64,000 nt of DNA from Chitinophagaceae bacterium UBA1930 (GCA_002337145.1 DDFK01000002.1:310001-374000), one strand, 5' to 3'. Counted from the first letter of the stretch, positions 41,539-50,409 are shown. Made by a program: numbers and translations. Notes: generated from the letters alone by a model not told the origin.

Positions 41539-42156
41539 ATGCCGAAGAAAGAACACATCATCAATGTTGCCATAGAACTCTTTTCCGAAAAGGGTTTTGA
41601 GGCAACCAGTATCCGGGAGTTGGCAGCAAAAGCCGATGTAAACGTGGCAATGGTCAACTACTATTTTGGCAGCAAAGACAAATTGTTTGAAGCCATCGTG
41701 GAAAGGAAAGCCTCTTACATGAAAGGCAAATTGGAGGAACTGGCATCCAATAAAGAGCTTACCGAAATACAGAAGATGGATGTACTTATTGAGAATTATG
41801 TAGACAGGTTGCTTTCACAGCCCAATTACCACCGTCTTATTCACCAGGAGCTTTTGGTTAAACAACGAGTGACACTTCAAGACAATATTGTAAAAATATT
41901 TTCTGGCAATACATTAATTGTAAAGTCAATTATTGAAAGTGGCATCAAGAAAAAGTTATTCAAGAAAGTGGATCCCGAATTGACCATGGCAAGTATTATC
42001 GGTACCATCAACCAAGTAATGCTTTCAAAGTCCATGTGCTTGATGCTTATTCAGAAAGACGAAAATTTTGACCCCTATACGGATGTGGCTTTCAGGAAAA
42101 GGCTGGAAACACACCTCAAACAAATGATTCATTCCTATTTATTAATCAACAACTAA
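41539..42156 (+). CDS. TetR/AcrR-family transcriptional regulator
   Basis: The 205-residue protein has the TetR DNA-binding domain at residues 1-55: IINVAIELFSEKGFEATSIRELAAKADVNVAMVNYYFGSKDKLFEAIV, including the helix-turn-helix ending YYFGSK. The C-terminal 140 residues form the ligand-binding and dimer region and are not conserved enough to name an inducer. It is the first gene of an operon with HlyD, MFS and TolC-type genes, 17 bp before the next gene. The upstream tandem operator suggests it represses its own operon and is released by a transported or related compound. Confidence 0.92.
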   Translation: MPKKEHIINVAIELFSEKGFEATSIRELAAKADVNVAMVNYYFGSKDKLFEAIVERKASYMKGKLEELASNKELTEIQKMDVLIENYVDRLLSQPNYHRLIHQELLVKQRVTLQDNIVKIFSGNTLIVKSIIESGIKKKLFKKVDPELTMASIIGTINQVMLSKSMCLMLIQKDENFDPYTDVAFRKRLETHLKQMIHSYLLINN

Positions 42157-42173
42157 TCATATCAGCATAATTT

Positions 42174-43226
42174 ATGGAACAACAAGAAACCGTTCAACCA
42201 CAAAAGAAAAAATCGCCCATACGTTTTGTAATACTGGCCATTGTAATCATTGTTGGTGGCTACTTTGGCTACACGAAAGTGAACTTTGCATTAACGCACG
42301 AAGCAACCGATAACGCACAGGTTGAAACCCAGATAACACCTGTGTTGCCAAGGGTTAGCGGCTATGTAAAAAGCATTGCTGTTAAGGATTACGACAGCGT
42401 AAAATCGGGCGAATTGCTACTGGAACTGGATGATGCAGAATTGCAGACACAGCTTCTGGAAATGGAAGCCGACCTAAGGCAAACAGAAGTGGATATTGTA
42501 AATGCAAGGGCATCGCTAAACAATGCAACCGTTTCCTTGAAAGTGAACAGGGGCAATATCGATCTGAACAAAGTGCGTTTGCAAAAAGCCATTGCTGACT
42601 TGCAGCGTGACCAGAACCTATATAACGACCAGGCCATTACCAAAAAGCAATTGGACGATAGTAAGTTTAATGTGGAAACTGCACAGAAGCAGGTAGACAA
42701 CAGTAACAACGACCTGACTGCTGCCGATAGCCGGATACCTGTATTGCAAGCAGCTTTGCAAAAAGCAGAAGCAGGCATTGCTATTAAAAAAGCAAAGATT
42801 GAGCAACAGAAACTGAAAATTACTTACACCAAAATATTTGCACCGCAAGCAGGTAAGATTGGCAAGAAAACCATCAGCGAAGGCCAGTACGTACAGGCAG
42901 GTACACCATTGTTCTCTATTGTGAATGATACCACTTATTGGATAGTTGCCAACTTTAAAGAAACACAGATACGCAAGTTTCACCCGGGTATGGAAGTGGA
43001 CATAGAGCTGGATGCATTCCCTGACACAAAAATTACCGGCACCATCGAAAGCCTAAGTGAGGCAACAGGTGCAAAGTTTTCTTTGTTGCCACCGGATAAT
43101 TCAAGTGGCAACTTTGTAAAAGTTACGCAACGTGTACCAGTAAAAATTGCCATCAGTAATATCAACAATTACAAAAACATATTACGTGCAGGTTTAAGTG
43201 CTGGCATTACCATCTCCACAAAATAG
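42174..43226 (+). CDS. HlyD-family membrane fusion protein (EmrA type)
   Basis: The 350-residue periplasmic adaptor has an N-terminal transmembrane helix (residues about 17-40, RFVILAIVIIVGGYFGYTKV) and a biotinyl-lipoyl-like start (ATDNAQVETQITPVLPRVSGYVKSIAVKDYDSVKSGELLLELDD). A long coiled-coil hairpin follows (residues about 85-215), and then a second lipoyl half and beta-barrel (FAPQAGKIGKKTISEGQYVQAGTPLFSIVND). This is the EmrA/HlyD plan. It joins the inner-membrane EmrB-type pump to the outer-membrane TolC-type channel encoded next. Confidence 0.94.
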   Translation: MEQQETVQPQKKKSPIRFVILAIVIIVGGYFGYTKVNFALTHEATDNAQVETQITPVLPRVSGYVKSIAVKDYDSVKSGELLLELDDAELQTQLLEMEADLRQTEVDIVNARASLNNATVSLKVNRGNIDLNKVRLQKAIADLQRDQNLYNDQAITKKQLDDSKFNVETAQKQVDNSNNDLTAADSRIPVLQAALQKAEAGIAIKKAKIEQQKLKITYTKIFAPQAGKIGKKTISEGQYVQAGTPLFSIVNDTTYWIVANFKETQIRKFHPGMEVDIELDAFPDTKITGTIESLSEATGAKFSLLPPDNSSGNFVKVTQRVPVKIAISNINNYKNILRAGLSAGITISTK

Positions 43227-43232
43227 TTCATC

Positions 43233-44813
43233 ATGGCATTAAAAGGATTAGCAAAAGCGATTATCGTTATTACAACGGTTACTGCTGCTGTAATGGAGCT
43301 GGTTGATACCACCATTGTAAACGTGGCATTGAGCGACATGGCGGGTGGCCTTGGTGTGAACATCGAGGATATTAGCTGGGTTATTACGGCCTATGCCATT
43401 GCCAATGTTATCATCATTCCGCTCACAGGTTTCCTTGCAGAATATTTTGGCAGAAAGAATTACTATCTCGTTTCCATGATCATCTTCACGGTGGCATCCT
43501 ATCTCTGTGCAGAATCCAATTCGTTAACAGAAATCATCGTTTGGCGTTTTGTGCAAGGTATCGGTGGTGGAGCCTTGCTCTCCACATCGCAGGCCATTTT
43601 ATTTGATGCATTCGAGCCTAAAGACAGGCCCATTGCAGCAGGCCTGTTTGGTATGGGTTTGGTACTTGGGCCAACATTAGGACCAACATTGGGTGGGTAT
43701 ATCATAGAGCACTTAAGCTGGCCAATGATATTCATGATCAACATTCCTATTGGTATTCTTGCAACCATACTTACCTATTATTTTGTTGACAAGAAGCCAG
43801 GCGAAGGCAAGCATAAAAGCAGCATCAGTATAGATTATGTGGGCATCATCTTTTTGATTGTAGGCATTGGTTTTTTACAGTATGTATTGGAACGTGGCGA
43901 AGCAGACGATTGGTTTGCAAGCTCAACCATACGTTGGTGTGCCTTATTTGCAGCAATTGGTTTAATAGGTTTTATATGGACAGAACTGACTGTTGAAAAA
44001 CCTGCTGTTAAACTGAGTTTGTTAGGTAACCGGAACCTTGGCTTCACAACCATATTCACTTTTGTGGCGGGGCTGGGCCTATTCACCTCGGTATTTGTAT
44101 ATCCGGTATTAACGCAACGGGTATTGGGCTTTACGGCTTATGAAACAGGTTTGTCGCTACTTGGGCCAACATTATTTGCAGTGGTAATGATGCCTGTAAT
44201 TGGCAAATTGATGAGCAAGGGTGTAAGTGCCATTCCGTTTGTGGTAGTAGGTTTCATACTGTTTGCAGGGTACAGTTGGATGAGTGCAAGTGTTAGCCCC
44301 GATGTTGGTAAAAACGACTTCTTCATACCATTGGCCATACGAGCATTTGGTATAAGTATGGTACAGTTGCCTTTGATTAATCAGGCCGTAGTTGGGCTTG
44401 CACCAAAAGACTACCCAGGTGGTATTGCATTGAATAATATGATACGTCAGTTGGGTGGTGCATTTGGTATAGCATTGGCAAATAACTATATAGCAAAACA
44501 ATATGCCGTGCATAGAATGAACCTCATCAGCAATGTAACGGATGCATCTGCAGGAACTGCAGAAAGGATAAATTCCATATCCCAATCCCTTATTGCTAAA
44601 ACGGGCGACGCAAGCGGTGCAACAACAAAAGCACTGGCTGTAATCAATCAGTCTGTTGAACGACAGGCATATTATTTAAGTTACCTGGATACATTCAGGT
44701 TAATCACCATATTCTTTATACTGGTAATACCCTTGGTGGTATTCCTAAGAACAAAAAAGAAAACAGCGGCAGAACTGAAAGCTACACAGGAAGCAGTTTC
44801 AGAAGCACATTAG
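43233..44813 (+). CDS. DHA2-family MFS efflux permease (EmrB type)
   Basis: The 526-residue protein is a 14-helix major-facilitator drug/proton antiporter. It has the motif D-type start MELVDTTIVNVALSDMAGGL, motif A-like LAEYFGRKNYYLVSMIIF, and the motif C-like VLGPTLGPTLGGYI that marks antiporters. It begins 6 bp after the emrA-type gene, which suggests translational coupling. With EmrA and TolC it should move small hydrophobic compounds out of the cell. Length is normal for the family. Confidence 0.95.
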   Translation: MALKGLAKAIIVITTVTAAVMELVDTTIVNVALSDMAGGLGVNIEDISWVITAYAIANVIIIPLTGFLAEYFGRKNYYLVSMIIFTVASYLCAESNSLTEIIVWRFVQGIGGGALLSTSQAILFDAFEPKDRPIAAGLFGMGLVLGPTLGPTLGGYIIEHLSWPMIFMINIPIGILATILTYYFVDKKPGEGKHKSSISIDYVGIIFLIVGIGFLQYVLERGEADDWFASSTIRWCALFAAIGLIGFIWTELTVEKPAVKLSLLGNRNLGFTTIFTFVAGLGLFTSVFVYPVLTQRVLGFTAYETGLSLLGPTLFAVVMMPVIGKLMSKGVSAIPFVVVGFILFAGYSWMSASVSPDVGKNDFFIPLAIRAFGISMVQLPLINQAVVGLAPKDYPGGIALNNMIRQLGGAFGIALANNYIAKQYAVHRMNLISNVTDASAGTAERINSISQSLIAKTGDASGATTKALAVINQSVERQAYYLSYLDTFRLITIFFILVIPLVVFLRTKKKTAAELKATQEAVSEAH

Positions 44814-44880
44814 TACAGTTCAATCATCGCAATGTATAGCAAGCAATGATTGATCGATAAAAAATAAATTCTCTTACAAC

Positions 44881-46158
44881 ATGAAAAAATATCTCGTTAT
44901 AGCATCAATGGTTTTGCCCGTGCTGGTAAATGCACAGGTAAAGTCCAATGCTGAATTGAAAAGTTTGATCACCAAATCGTTTGGCTATTTCCCTAAGATA
45001 AAGGAAGTAGAAAACACGGTTGCCACGGCACAGCAAAAATTGAGTCTTACACAACTCAACAAAATGCCTGAAGTAACAGGCGATGCATCGTACAACTACA
45101 TCAAGCCAAAGATTGTGATACCTATTAATGGTGTTGACTTCCAGTTTGCACCTGTGCATAGCGTTAGTACGGCCATCAATGCAAACTATGTGCTGTTTGA
45201 CTTTGGGAAGCTGAAGGCAAACATTGAACGTTCCAAAACAGATATTCAACTGGCACAACACAATGTGGAGTACACAAAGAATATGCTGGCCTATCAAGTA
45301 GCCAACGTGTACTACAATATTGTGTACCTGCAAAAAGCCATCAGCATACAAGACACGGTACTGAACTACCTGAATGAAAACAGGACCGTTGTTGAAAACA
45401 AATTGAAAAATGGCGATGCCATAAAAATTGACTTACTGAACATACAGGCAAGCATTGATGCTGCACAGAACCAGAAAGTTGACCTGCAGAACAGTTTGCA
45501 AAAACAGTTGAACCTATTGGAATACACAACAGGCAGCAAACAGAACACAGGCACTGCATTTGATTTTGACATGAACCTGGTGGATGTGAACACTGCCCTG
45601 TCGCAATCGCAAACCAACAACATGGATTTTGTTTTGTTGAAAGATAAAATCAAACAGGCACAAAATGATCTAGAAGTGACCAAGCTTGGCGACAAACCAC
45701 AAGTAGCTTTACATGCAGCCACCGGTGTAAAAAACGGATATGTGCCCAATGTTGGCCAAATGCGTTTCAATTATGTAGCTGGTGTGTCATTCTCCATACC
45801 CATTTACAATGGCGGCAAAACAAAGCAACAGGTAAAGCTGTCGCAAACCATTGTCAGGCAAAACGAGCTTGCTGTGGAAAGCTTAAGCAGCAACTACAAA
45901 AAAGATATTGAACAGGCATTGACCGATGTTGCCACCAACCTGGAAAGGATTGCCAATACGCAAGGCCAGATAGAACAGGCAAAAGCTGCACAAACACTGG
46001 CTGCCAACAGGTTCAAAAATGGAGTGGGTACCAATCTGGAAATTACCAATGCAAGCACCAATGTAGAAAGAGCAGCATTGACAAAATTGCAATACGAATA
46101 CCAATTATGCCTTAGCAAAGTTGAACTGGCAAGGTTAATGGGTTATCAATATTGGTAA
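44881..46158 (+). CDS. TolC-family outer-membrane efflux protein
   Basis: The 425-residue protein has a signal peptide (to about VNAQVK) and a TolC/OEP body with two repeats of long amphipathic helices. The motifs NKMPEVTGDASYNYIKPK, NYVLFDFGKLKANIERSK, YNGGKTKQQVKLSQTIVRQNE and ASTNVERAALTKLQYEYQLCLSKVELARLMGYQYW near the end are family-typical. It completes the tripartite pump and closes the operon: it begins 67 bp after the permease stop and is followed by a terminator. Confidence 0.95.
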   Translation: MKKYLVIASMVLPVLVNAQVKSNAELKSLITKSFGYFPKIKEVENTVATAQQKLSLTQLNKMPEVTGDASYNYIKPKIVIPINGVDFQFAPVHSVSTAINANYVLFDFGKLKANIERSKTDIQLAQHNVEYTKNMLAYQVANVYYNIVYLQKAISIQDTVLNYLNENRTVVENKLKNGDAIKIDLLNIQASIDAAQNQKVDLQNSLQKQLNLLEYTTGSKQNTGTAFDFDMNLVDVNTALSQSQTNNMDFVLLKDKIKQAQNDLEVTKLGDKPQVALHAATGVKNGYVPNVGQMRFNYVAGVSFSIPIYNGGKTKQQVKLSQTIVRQNELAVESLSSNYKKDIEQALTDVATNLERIANTQGQIEQAKAAQTLAANRFKNGVGTNLEITNASTNVERAALTKLQYEYQLCLSKVELARLMGYQYW

Positions 46159-46216
46159 AAGAGTGGTACACACTTTTGCCGCTACAACGATTTCATGTTT
46201 AGGTTTTGGTTGTAAG

Positions 46217-46246
46217 AGGGGTTGCAGTAATGCAGCCCCTTGTTTT
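46217..46246 (+). terminator. Terminator of the efflux operon
   Basis: AGGGGTTGCA (46217-46226) pairs with TGCAGCCCCT (46231-46240) with one G-U pair, followed by TTGTTTTTT. It is 58 bp after the tolC-type stop. Confidence 0.88.
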
Positions 46247-46319
46247 TTAATGTAGCATAGACAATCTTATTAAAATTGCTACCTTGTACTAAAATTCACT
46301 CAACCAAAACCAACCAATT

Positions 46320-46748
46320 ATGTTTACTTCATTGCTTGCACATTTAAACTGGCTACACATTCTTGTAGCAACAATTGTCTATTTTGTATTGGGAGCTTTA
46401 TGGTACAGTAAGGTACTGTTTGCCAACCCCTGGATAAAGGGACATGGCATTATTGTAAACGAAGCCGATGCCGCGAAAGGCATGGCAGGTATCATGCTAG
46501 GCAGCTTTGTACTGTTTTTTCTAGTAACAACAGGTGTTGCCATTATGCAGCAACTGATACCTGGTTACAATTTTAATGCGGTGCAATCCATTAAACACAG
46601 CTTACTGATCAGTTGCCTTTTCTCCTTTGCCACCATCAGTATTGGTTACCTCTATACCAAGAAGCCGTTGGTAGTGCACTTAATTGATGGGCTGTACCAT
46701 GTTATAGGTATAACCATCGTTGGGTTGATATTGACTTTGTGGAAGTGA
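46320..46748 (+). CDS. DUF1761-family membrane protein
   Basis: The 142-residue protein has four predicted membrane segments. Its start, LNWLHILVATIVYFVLGALWYSKVLFANPW, matches the DUF1761 signature (an N-terminal aliphatic helix followed by GxxWYSxxLFxxxW). The function of this family is unknown. It stands between two terminators, so it is a single-gene unit. Confidence 0.88.
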   Translation: MFTSLLAHLNWLHILVATIVYFVLGALWYSKVLFANPWIKGHGIIVNEADAAKGMAGIMLGSFVLFFLVTTGVAIMQQLIPGYNFNAVQSIKHSLLISCLFSFATISIGYLYTKKPLVVHLIDGLYHVIGITIVGLILTLWK

Positions 46749-46761
46749 TTTTGTAAATTGG

Positions 46762-46806
46762 TTAAACTATGTGTAATGATGCTACTTTAGGTTATACATA
46801 GTTTAA
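46762..46806. terminator. Hairpin after the DUF1761 gene
   Basis: TTAAACTATGTGTAA (46762-46776) pairs with TTATACATAGTTTAA (46792-46806) with one G-U pair, 15-base loop. It is 13 bp after the stop codon, with a T-rich stretch near 46812-46818. Confidence 0.75.
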
Positions 46807-46835
46807 TCAATTGTTTTAATTGAAAATTTTTGGCG

Positions 46836-47378
46836 ATGATGAAATCAATTTCAAAAGAAGTTGAATCGGATTTACTTAAGTTAGGACTTTATCAGGTTGT
46901 TGGTGGAATAATTGGAATGTGTTTGATTGTATGGAGCATTTTCAAAATACAATCAATAACAGGGCCATCTCTTGTACTTTCAATTTTTATTCTTTTATTT
47001 TTTACCTACTCTGTTTTTTGTGGTGTACTTTGTATTAAAGCAAAAGACAATGCTTTAAAGTATTCACTCGTAAATCAATTATTTCAATTAATTGGATTTG
47101 CAATGTTTGGCTTTGCATTCAAATATGTAGCAGGAGTGTATTTAACTATTGGGCTTGATTTGACGAATACAATAGAATTTGGCTTCAATGCAGGCATATC
47201 CAACTTCAATTTTAATATAAACATGCATGCAGATAGATTAGAAGTTGATTTTAATATAGTAGCTTTTGGAATTATTTTCTGGATTGATAAATTAATGAAG
47301 AAAATAAAAACTGAAATGGAAATTAGGCAAGTATCCTCTATTGCATCTGCTGAAGAAGATTGTCCTACGCTTCCATAA
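46836..47378 (+). CDS. AT-rich orphan membrane protein
   Basis: I do not recognise this protein. The first ATG is 46836 (another ATG follows at 46839). It has about 180 residues: three or four hydrophobic segments (VVGGIIGMCLIVWSIF, SLVLSIFILLFFTYSVFCGVL, QLIGFAMFGFAFKYVAGVYLTIG, DFNIVAFGIIFWI) and a final charged stretch. The gene is more AT-rich than its neighbours, with codons such as ATA, TTA and AAT frequent, which fits recent acquisition or weak expression. It is followed by a copy of the dispersed 16-mer and the ABC-F gene. A role in a toxin, immunity or signalling pair cannot be argued from sequence. Confidence 0.6.
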   Translation: MMKSISKEVESDLLKLGLYQVVGGIIGMCLIVWSIFKIQSITGPSLVLSIFILLFFTYSVFCGVLCIKAKDNALKYSLVNQLFQLIGFAMFGFAFKYVAGVYLTIGLDLTNTIEFGFNAGISNFNFNINMHADRLEVDFNIVAFGIIFWIDKLMKKIKTEMEIRQVSSIASAEEDCPTLP

Positions 47379-47401
47379 AAGCCCAACAAAATTCCACCTG
47401 C

Positions 47402-47417
47402 TCATGGGTGCGACGCC
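47402..47417 (+). repeat. Dispersed intergenic 16-mer, copy 3 (15/16 match)
   Basis: TCATGGGTGCGACGCC differs from the other copies only at the second base; 47404-47417 is the exact 14-mer. It lies about 82-97 bp upstream of the ABC-F start codon in the same direction. Confidence 0.75.
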
Positions 47418-47485
47418 GAGAACGTTTGGCCAGCCTACTGCTGCCCGTAACACAAACCTTACAGCCAATTAAAATTGCCAAACCC

Positions 47486-47493
47486 TATCTTCG
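47486..47493 (+). promoter_or_regulatory. -7 element of the ABC-F gene, near-leaderless
   Basis: TATCTTCG is the same box as before infA and is followed by CAGC. The ATG at 47499 starts 6 bases after the box, where transcription normally starts, so a leaderless or nearly leaderless mRNA is predicted. No good -33 was found. Confidence 0.55.
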
Positions 47494-47498
47494 CAGCT

Positions 47499-49421
47499 AT
47501 GCATTATGTATCTGCCGAAGGGCTCACCAAAAGTTATGGTATCAACCCATTGTTCAGGAATATTTCCTTTCACATCAATGAAGGGGAAAAGATTGCGTTG
47601 ATTGCACGTAACGGCGTGGGCAAATCTACCCTGCTACGCATTCTAAGTGGCCAGGAAACTACCGACGAGGGCAAGCTCTTCATCAACAAAGATGTTACGG
47701 TAGCCCTGTTTGAGCAGGACCCGAAATTTGACGAGACCAAGACCGTACTCGAAAATATATTCCATACCAACCATCCCGTAATGAATGTGATACGTGAATA
47801 CGAGCTGGCCAGCGAAAGCGAGGATGGCGAGGCGTTGGTGGAGCTGTTTGGCAGGATGGACGATTTGAATGCCTGGGAATTTGAAGTAAAAGTGAAGCAG
47901 ATTCTTACCAAACTGAATGTGCACCATTTAGAACAGCCCGTAAGCGATTTAAGCGGTGGCCAACGTAAACGGGTGGCATTGGCCAAAACATTGATCGATA
48001 TTGGGTTTGACCATAAGCATACTTTGCTGATGATGGATGAACCCACCAACCACCTCGATGTTGAAATGATTGAGTGGCTGGAAAACTACATCAACCAGGA
48101 AAATGTTACCCTGCTACTAGTAACGCACGACCGCTACTTTCTAGATGCAGTAAGCGAAGAGATATGGGAATTGGAAAGGGAAAACATGTACGTGTACCGC
48201 GGCGATTACGAAAACTACATGGAAAAAAAAGCGGCACGTATTGATAGCGAAATGGCCAGTATAGACAAGGCCAAAAACGAATACCGTAAAGAGCTTGAAT
48301 GGATGCGTAAGCAACCAAAGGCAAGAACTACCAAAAGCAAAAGCCGACAGGATAATTTCTATGATGTGGAAGCCCGTGCCAAACAAAAAATTGAAGATGT
48401 GCAGGTGGAACTCCAAATGAAAATGAGCAGGCTAGGCGGCAAGATCATTGAAATGAAGAAAGTGTACAAAAGCTATGGCGACCTGCAGATATTAAAAGGC
48501 TTTGACTACAATTTCAGTAAAGGCGAAAGGATTGGTATTATTGGCAAGAATGGTGTGGGCAAAAGCACCTTCTTAAATATGCTGCAAGGTATTGAACCTG
48601 CAGACAGCGGAAAGATAAACGTGGGCGATACCATTGTGTTTGGCAACTTTTCCCAACAGGGCCTGGTAGTAAAAGAAAATGTGCGTGTAATAGAATATGT
48701 AAAAAGCATTGCCGAAAACTTTCCGTTGGCAAATGGTGGCAGCCTTAGTGCCGCACAGTTCCTGGAGTTGTTCCTGTTTACGCCAGACAAACAATACACT
48801 TATTTGAATGCGTTGAGCGGTGGAGAAAAAAAGCGTTTACAGTTGTTAGCAGTACTGTTTAAGAACCCCAACTTTTTGATTCTAGATGAACCGACCAATG
48901 ACCTGGACCTGCCTACGCTTGCCGTGCTGGAAAAGTTCCTGGAAGAATACCAAGGCTGTGTAATGATTGTAAGCCACGACCGTTATTTTATGGACAGGCT
49001 AGTGGACCATCTTTTTGTTTTTGAAGGCGAAGGCGAAGTGCGTGACTTTCCCGGAAACTATACCCAATACAGGATCTGGTTAAAAGACAATGAAAAGAAA
49101 GACAACAAATGGCAATCGCTTGAAACACATAAAAGCAAAGGCATTTCGTTGGATGAAGCCATTAGCAACACAAAGAACGATGCACCACCACCTGCAACCA
49201 ACGTAAAACGCAAACCTTCTTTTAAAGAGAAAAAAGAATTTGAAGACCTGGAAAAAGAAATTGCCGCACTGGAAGCAGAAAAAAACAAGATAGAAGAACA
49301 GCTAAGCAATCCCGAACAGGACTTTAGCCAACTGAATTTATTGAGCAAAAGAATAGGGGAGATAACGGCAGACCTTGCCAGCAAAGAAATGCGTTGGCTG
49401 GAGCTAAGCGAGATCATGTAA
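47499..49421 (+). CDS. ABC-F family ATPase (Uup/EttA type)
   Basis: The start at 47499 (MHYVSAEGLTKSYGINPLF) is preferred over 47475, whose 8 extra residues are not conserved. The 640-residue protein has two nucleotide-binding domains and no membrane part. Domain 1 has the Walker A RNGVGKST, signature LSGGQRKR, and Walker B MMDEPTNHLD. Domain 2 has GKNGVGKST, LSGGEKKR and LDEPTNDLD. The linker between them is long and Lys/Glu-rich. The C-terminal 80 residues are a coiled coil rich in Glu and Lys, as in Uup. ABC-F proteins bind ribosomes at the E site and assist translation or stalled complexes. No macrolide-type resistance arm can be recognised from sequence. Confidence 0.93.
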   Translation: MHYVSAEGLTKSYGINPLFRNISFHINEGEKIALIARNGVGKSTLLRILSGQETTDEGKLFINKDVTVALFEQDPKFDETKTVLENIFHTNHPVMNVIREYELASESEDGEALVELFGRMDDLNAWEFEVKVKQILTKLNVHHLEQPVSDLSGGQRKRVALAKTLIDIGFDHKHTLLMMDEPTNHLDVEMIEWLENYINQENVTLLLVTHDRYFLDAVSEEIWELERENMYVYRGDYENYMEKKAARIDSEMASIDKAKNEYRKELEWMRKQPKARTTKSKSRQDNFYDVEARAKQKIEDVQVELQMKMSRLGGKIIEMKKVYKSYGDLQILKGFDYNFSKGERIGIIGKNGVGKSTFLNMLQGIEPADSGKINVGDTIVFGNFSQQGLVVKENVRVIEYVKSIAENFPLANGGSLSAAQFLELFLFTPDKQYTYLNALSGGEKKRLQLLAVLFKNPNFLILDEPTNDLDLPTLAVLEKFLEEYQGCVMIVSHDRYFMDRLVDHLFVFEGEGEVRDFPGNYTQYRIWLKDNEKKDNKWQSLETHKSKGISLDEAISNTKNDAPPPATNVKRKPSFKEKKEFEDLEKEIAALEAEKNKIEEQLSNPEQDFSQLNLLSKRIGEITADLASKEMRWLELSEIM

Positions 49422-49428
49422 AAAAGAA

Positions 49429-49500
49429 ACGCAAGTCGGTAGTCGGGAATCGCTAGTGTAGCACATTACTTACTTGCGATTAACGATTTACGACTTGCGT
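49429..49500. terminator. Large imperfect hairpin between convergent genes
   Basis: ACGCAAGTCG (49429-49438) pairs with CGACTTGCGT (49491-49500), and looser pairing continues inside between GTAGTCGGGAATCGCTAGT and ACTTGCGATTAACGATTTA-type words. Together with the A-run on one side and the T/A-run after it, it serves as a terminator for the ABC-F gene and the convergent FKBP gene. Confidence 0.75.
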
Positions 49501-49510
49501 CAAAAAAAAT

Positions 49511-49945
49511 CTATCTAAAAGAAATCAATTCCACATCAAAAATCAACGTGCTGTTTGGTCCAATTACCGCACTCACTTGCCTGTCGCCATAACCCAAATG
49601 TGGCGGAATAAAGAAACGGAACTTGCTGCCCTGTGGCATGTACTGCAAGCCTTCTGTCCAACCCTTGATTACTGCACTCAACGGAAAGCTCGCTGGCTGT
49701 CCGCGCTGCACGCTACTGTCAAACACGGTTCCGTCAATCATGGTACCATGATAATGGCAGGTAACGGTATTGCTTGCATGTGGCTTGGGACCATCGCCCA
49801 AAGTCAATACTTCATACTGCAAACCACTTTCGGTTTCGGTAACGCCTTCACGTAATTTATTCGTGGCTAAAAAATCCTGGCCAGCCTTCAAATTGGCTGC
49901 ACTTTTTTCTGCTTTCATTTCTGCTAGTTTATCTGAAACGCCCAT
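49511..49945 (-). CDS. FKBP-type peptidyl-prolyl isomerase (FklB-like)
   Basis: The 144-residue protein has a short N-terminal helical part (residues 1-35, FLATNKLREGVTETESGLQYEVL) followed by an FKBP domain with the active-site residues in place: CHYHGTMIDGTVFDSS, VIKGWTEGLQYMPQGSKFRFFIPPHLGYGDRQ, and LIFDVELI. There is no signal peptide, and the dimerisation domain seen in FklB/Mip is largely missing, so this is a shorter, probably cytoplasmic version. It is distinct from the SlyD-like FKBP at 12564. Confidence 0.93.
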   Translation of the reverse strand: MGVSDKLAEMKAEKSAANLKAGQDFLATNKLREGVTETESGLQYEVLTLGDGPKPHASNTVTCHYHGTMIDGTVFDSSVQRGQPASFPLSAVIKGWTEGLQYMPQGSKFRFFIPPHLGYGDRQVSAVIGPNSTLIFDVELISFR

Positions 49946-50035
49946 GATTAAAAATTTTCACGAAAATAAGTGTATCATCTTGTTCCAATTATTTTTTTTA
50001 ATGTAACCAGCAATGGAACAATACCTAGCTTTTGC

Positions 50036-50051
50036 GGCGTCGCACCCATCA
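50036..50051 (-). repeat. Dispersed intergenic 16-mer, copy 4 (exact, minus strand)
   Basis: The plus strand reads GGCGTCGCACCCATCA, the exact reverse complement of TGATGGGTGCGACGCC. It is 91 bp upstream of the FKBP start codon (49945) and points toward it. Confidence 0.8.
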
Positions 50052-50243
50052 GGGCTTTAATATAACTGGGCTTTTAAAGAAGTATATGCTGTAATGTGAA
50101 TGATAAAATTTGAAGGACGGAAAACAAATTGCTCATTCAATGAAATTCCAAAAGGGAAATACCAAATTCCACCTTGCAGATAATCTGTATGCTACTTGTA
50201 TAAATATGTTCATTACCTTCTCTAATATTCGCAACTTACACCA

Positions 50244-50345
50244 GTACTTGCATAAAGCACATTTTTCGGTTCGGTTCCGAAGGAATTGAAAAAATTGCGA
50301 AGCATAATTTTTTCAAAGTAGCGAAAAGATTGCTGTTGCAAGTAC
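50244..50345. repeat. Cloverleaf-like structured intergenic element
   Basis: An outer stem GTACTTGCA (50244-50252) with TGCAAGTAC (50337-50345) encloses three helices. The first is TTCGG/CCGAA (50270-50274 with 50277-50281). The second is an 11-bp perfect stem, TTGAAAAAATT (50286-50296) with AATTTTTTCAA (50306-50316). The third is a weak AGC/GCT pair. Nested complementary arms of this kind suggest a structured RNA or a small repeat element, and the word GTACTTGCA is repeated as the reversed closing arm. Function unknown; no promoter was fixed. Confidence 0.5.
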
Positions 50346-50409
50346 GAAGCCATGCGGCTTGAGCTTAAAGATTTTTAAAAATTAGAGAGCTCAAAAAACT
50401 AATAAACTT

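Larger units (their letters stand above)
49946..50409. other. 464-bp intergenic region with repeat and structured element
   Basis: The region lies between the FKBP start and the 3' end of the sigma-operon membrane gene. It contains the fourth 16-mer copy (50036-50051) and the structured element at 50244-50345. I saw no gene, tRNA or clear promoter elsewhere in it. Composition is AT-rich. Confidence 0.6.

Noticed and set aside
46836..47378. A toxin-antitoxin or immunity pair
   Set aside because: Only one gene, with membrane helices and no toxin or DNA-binding motif.
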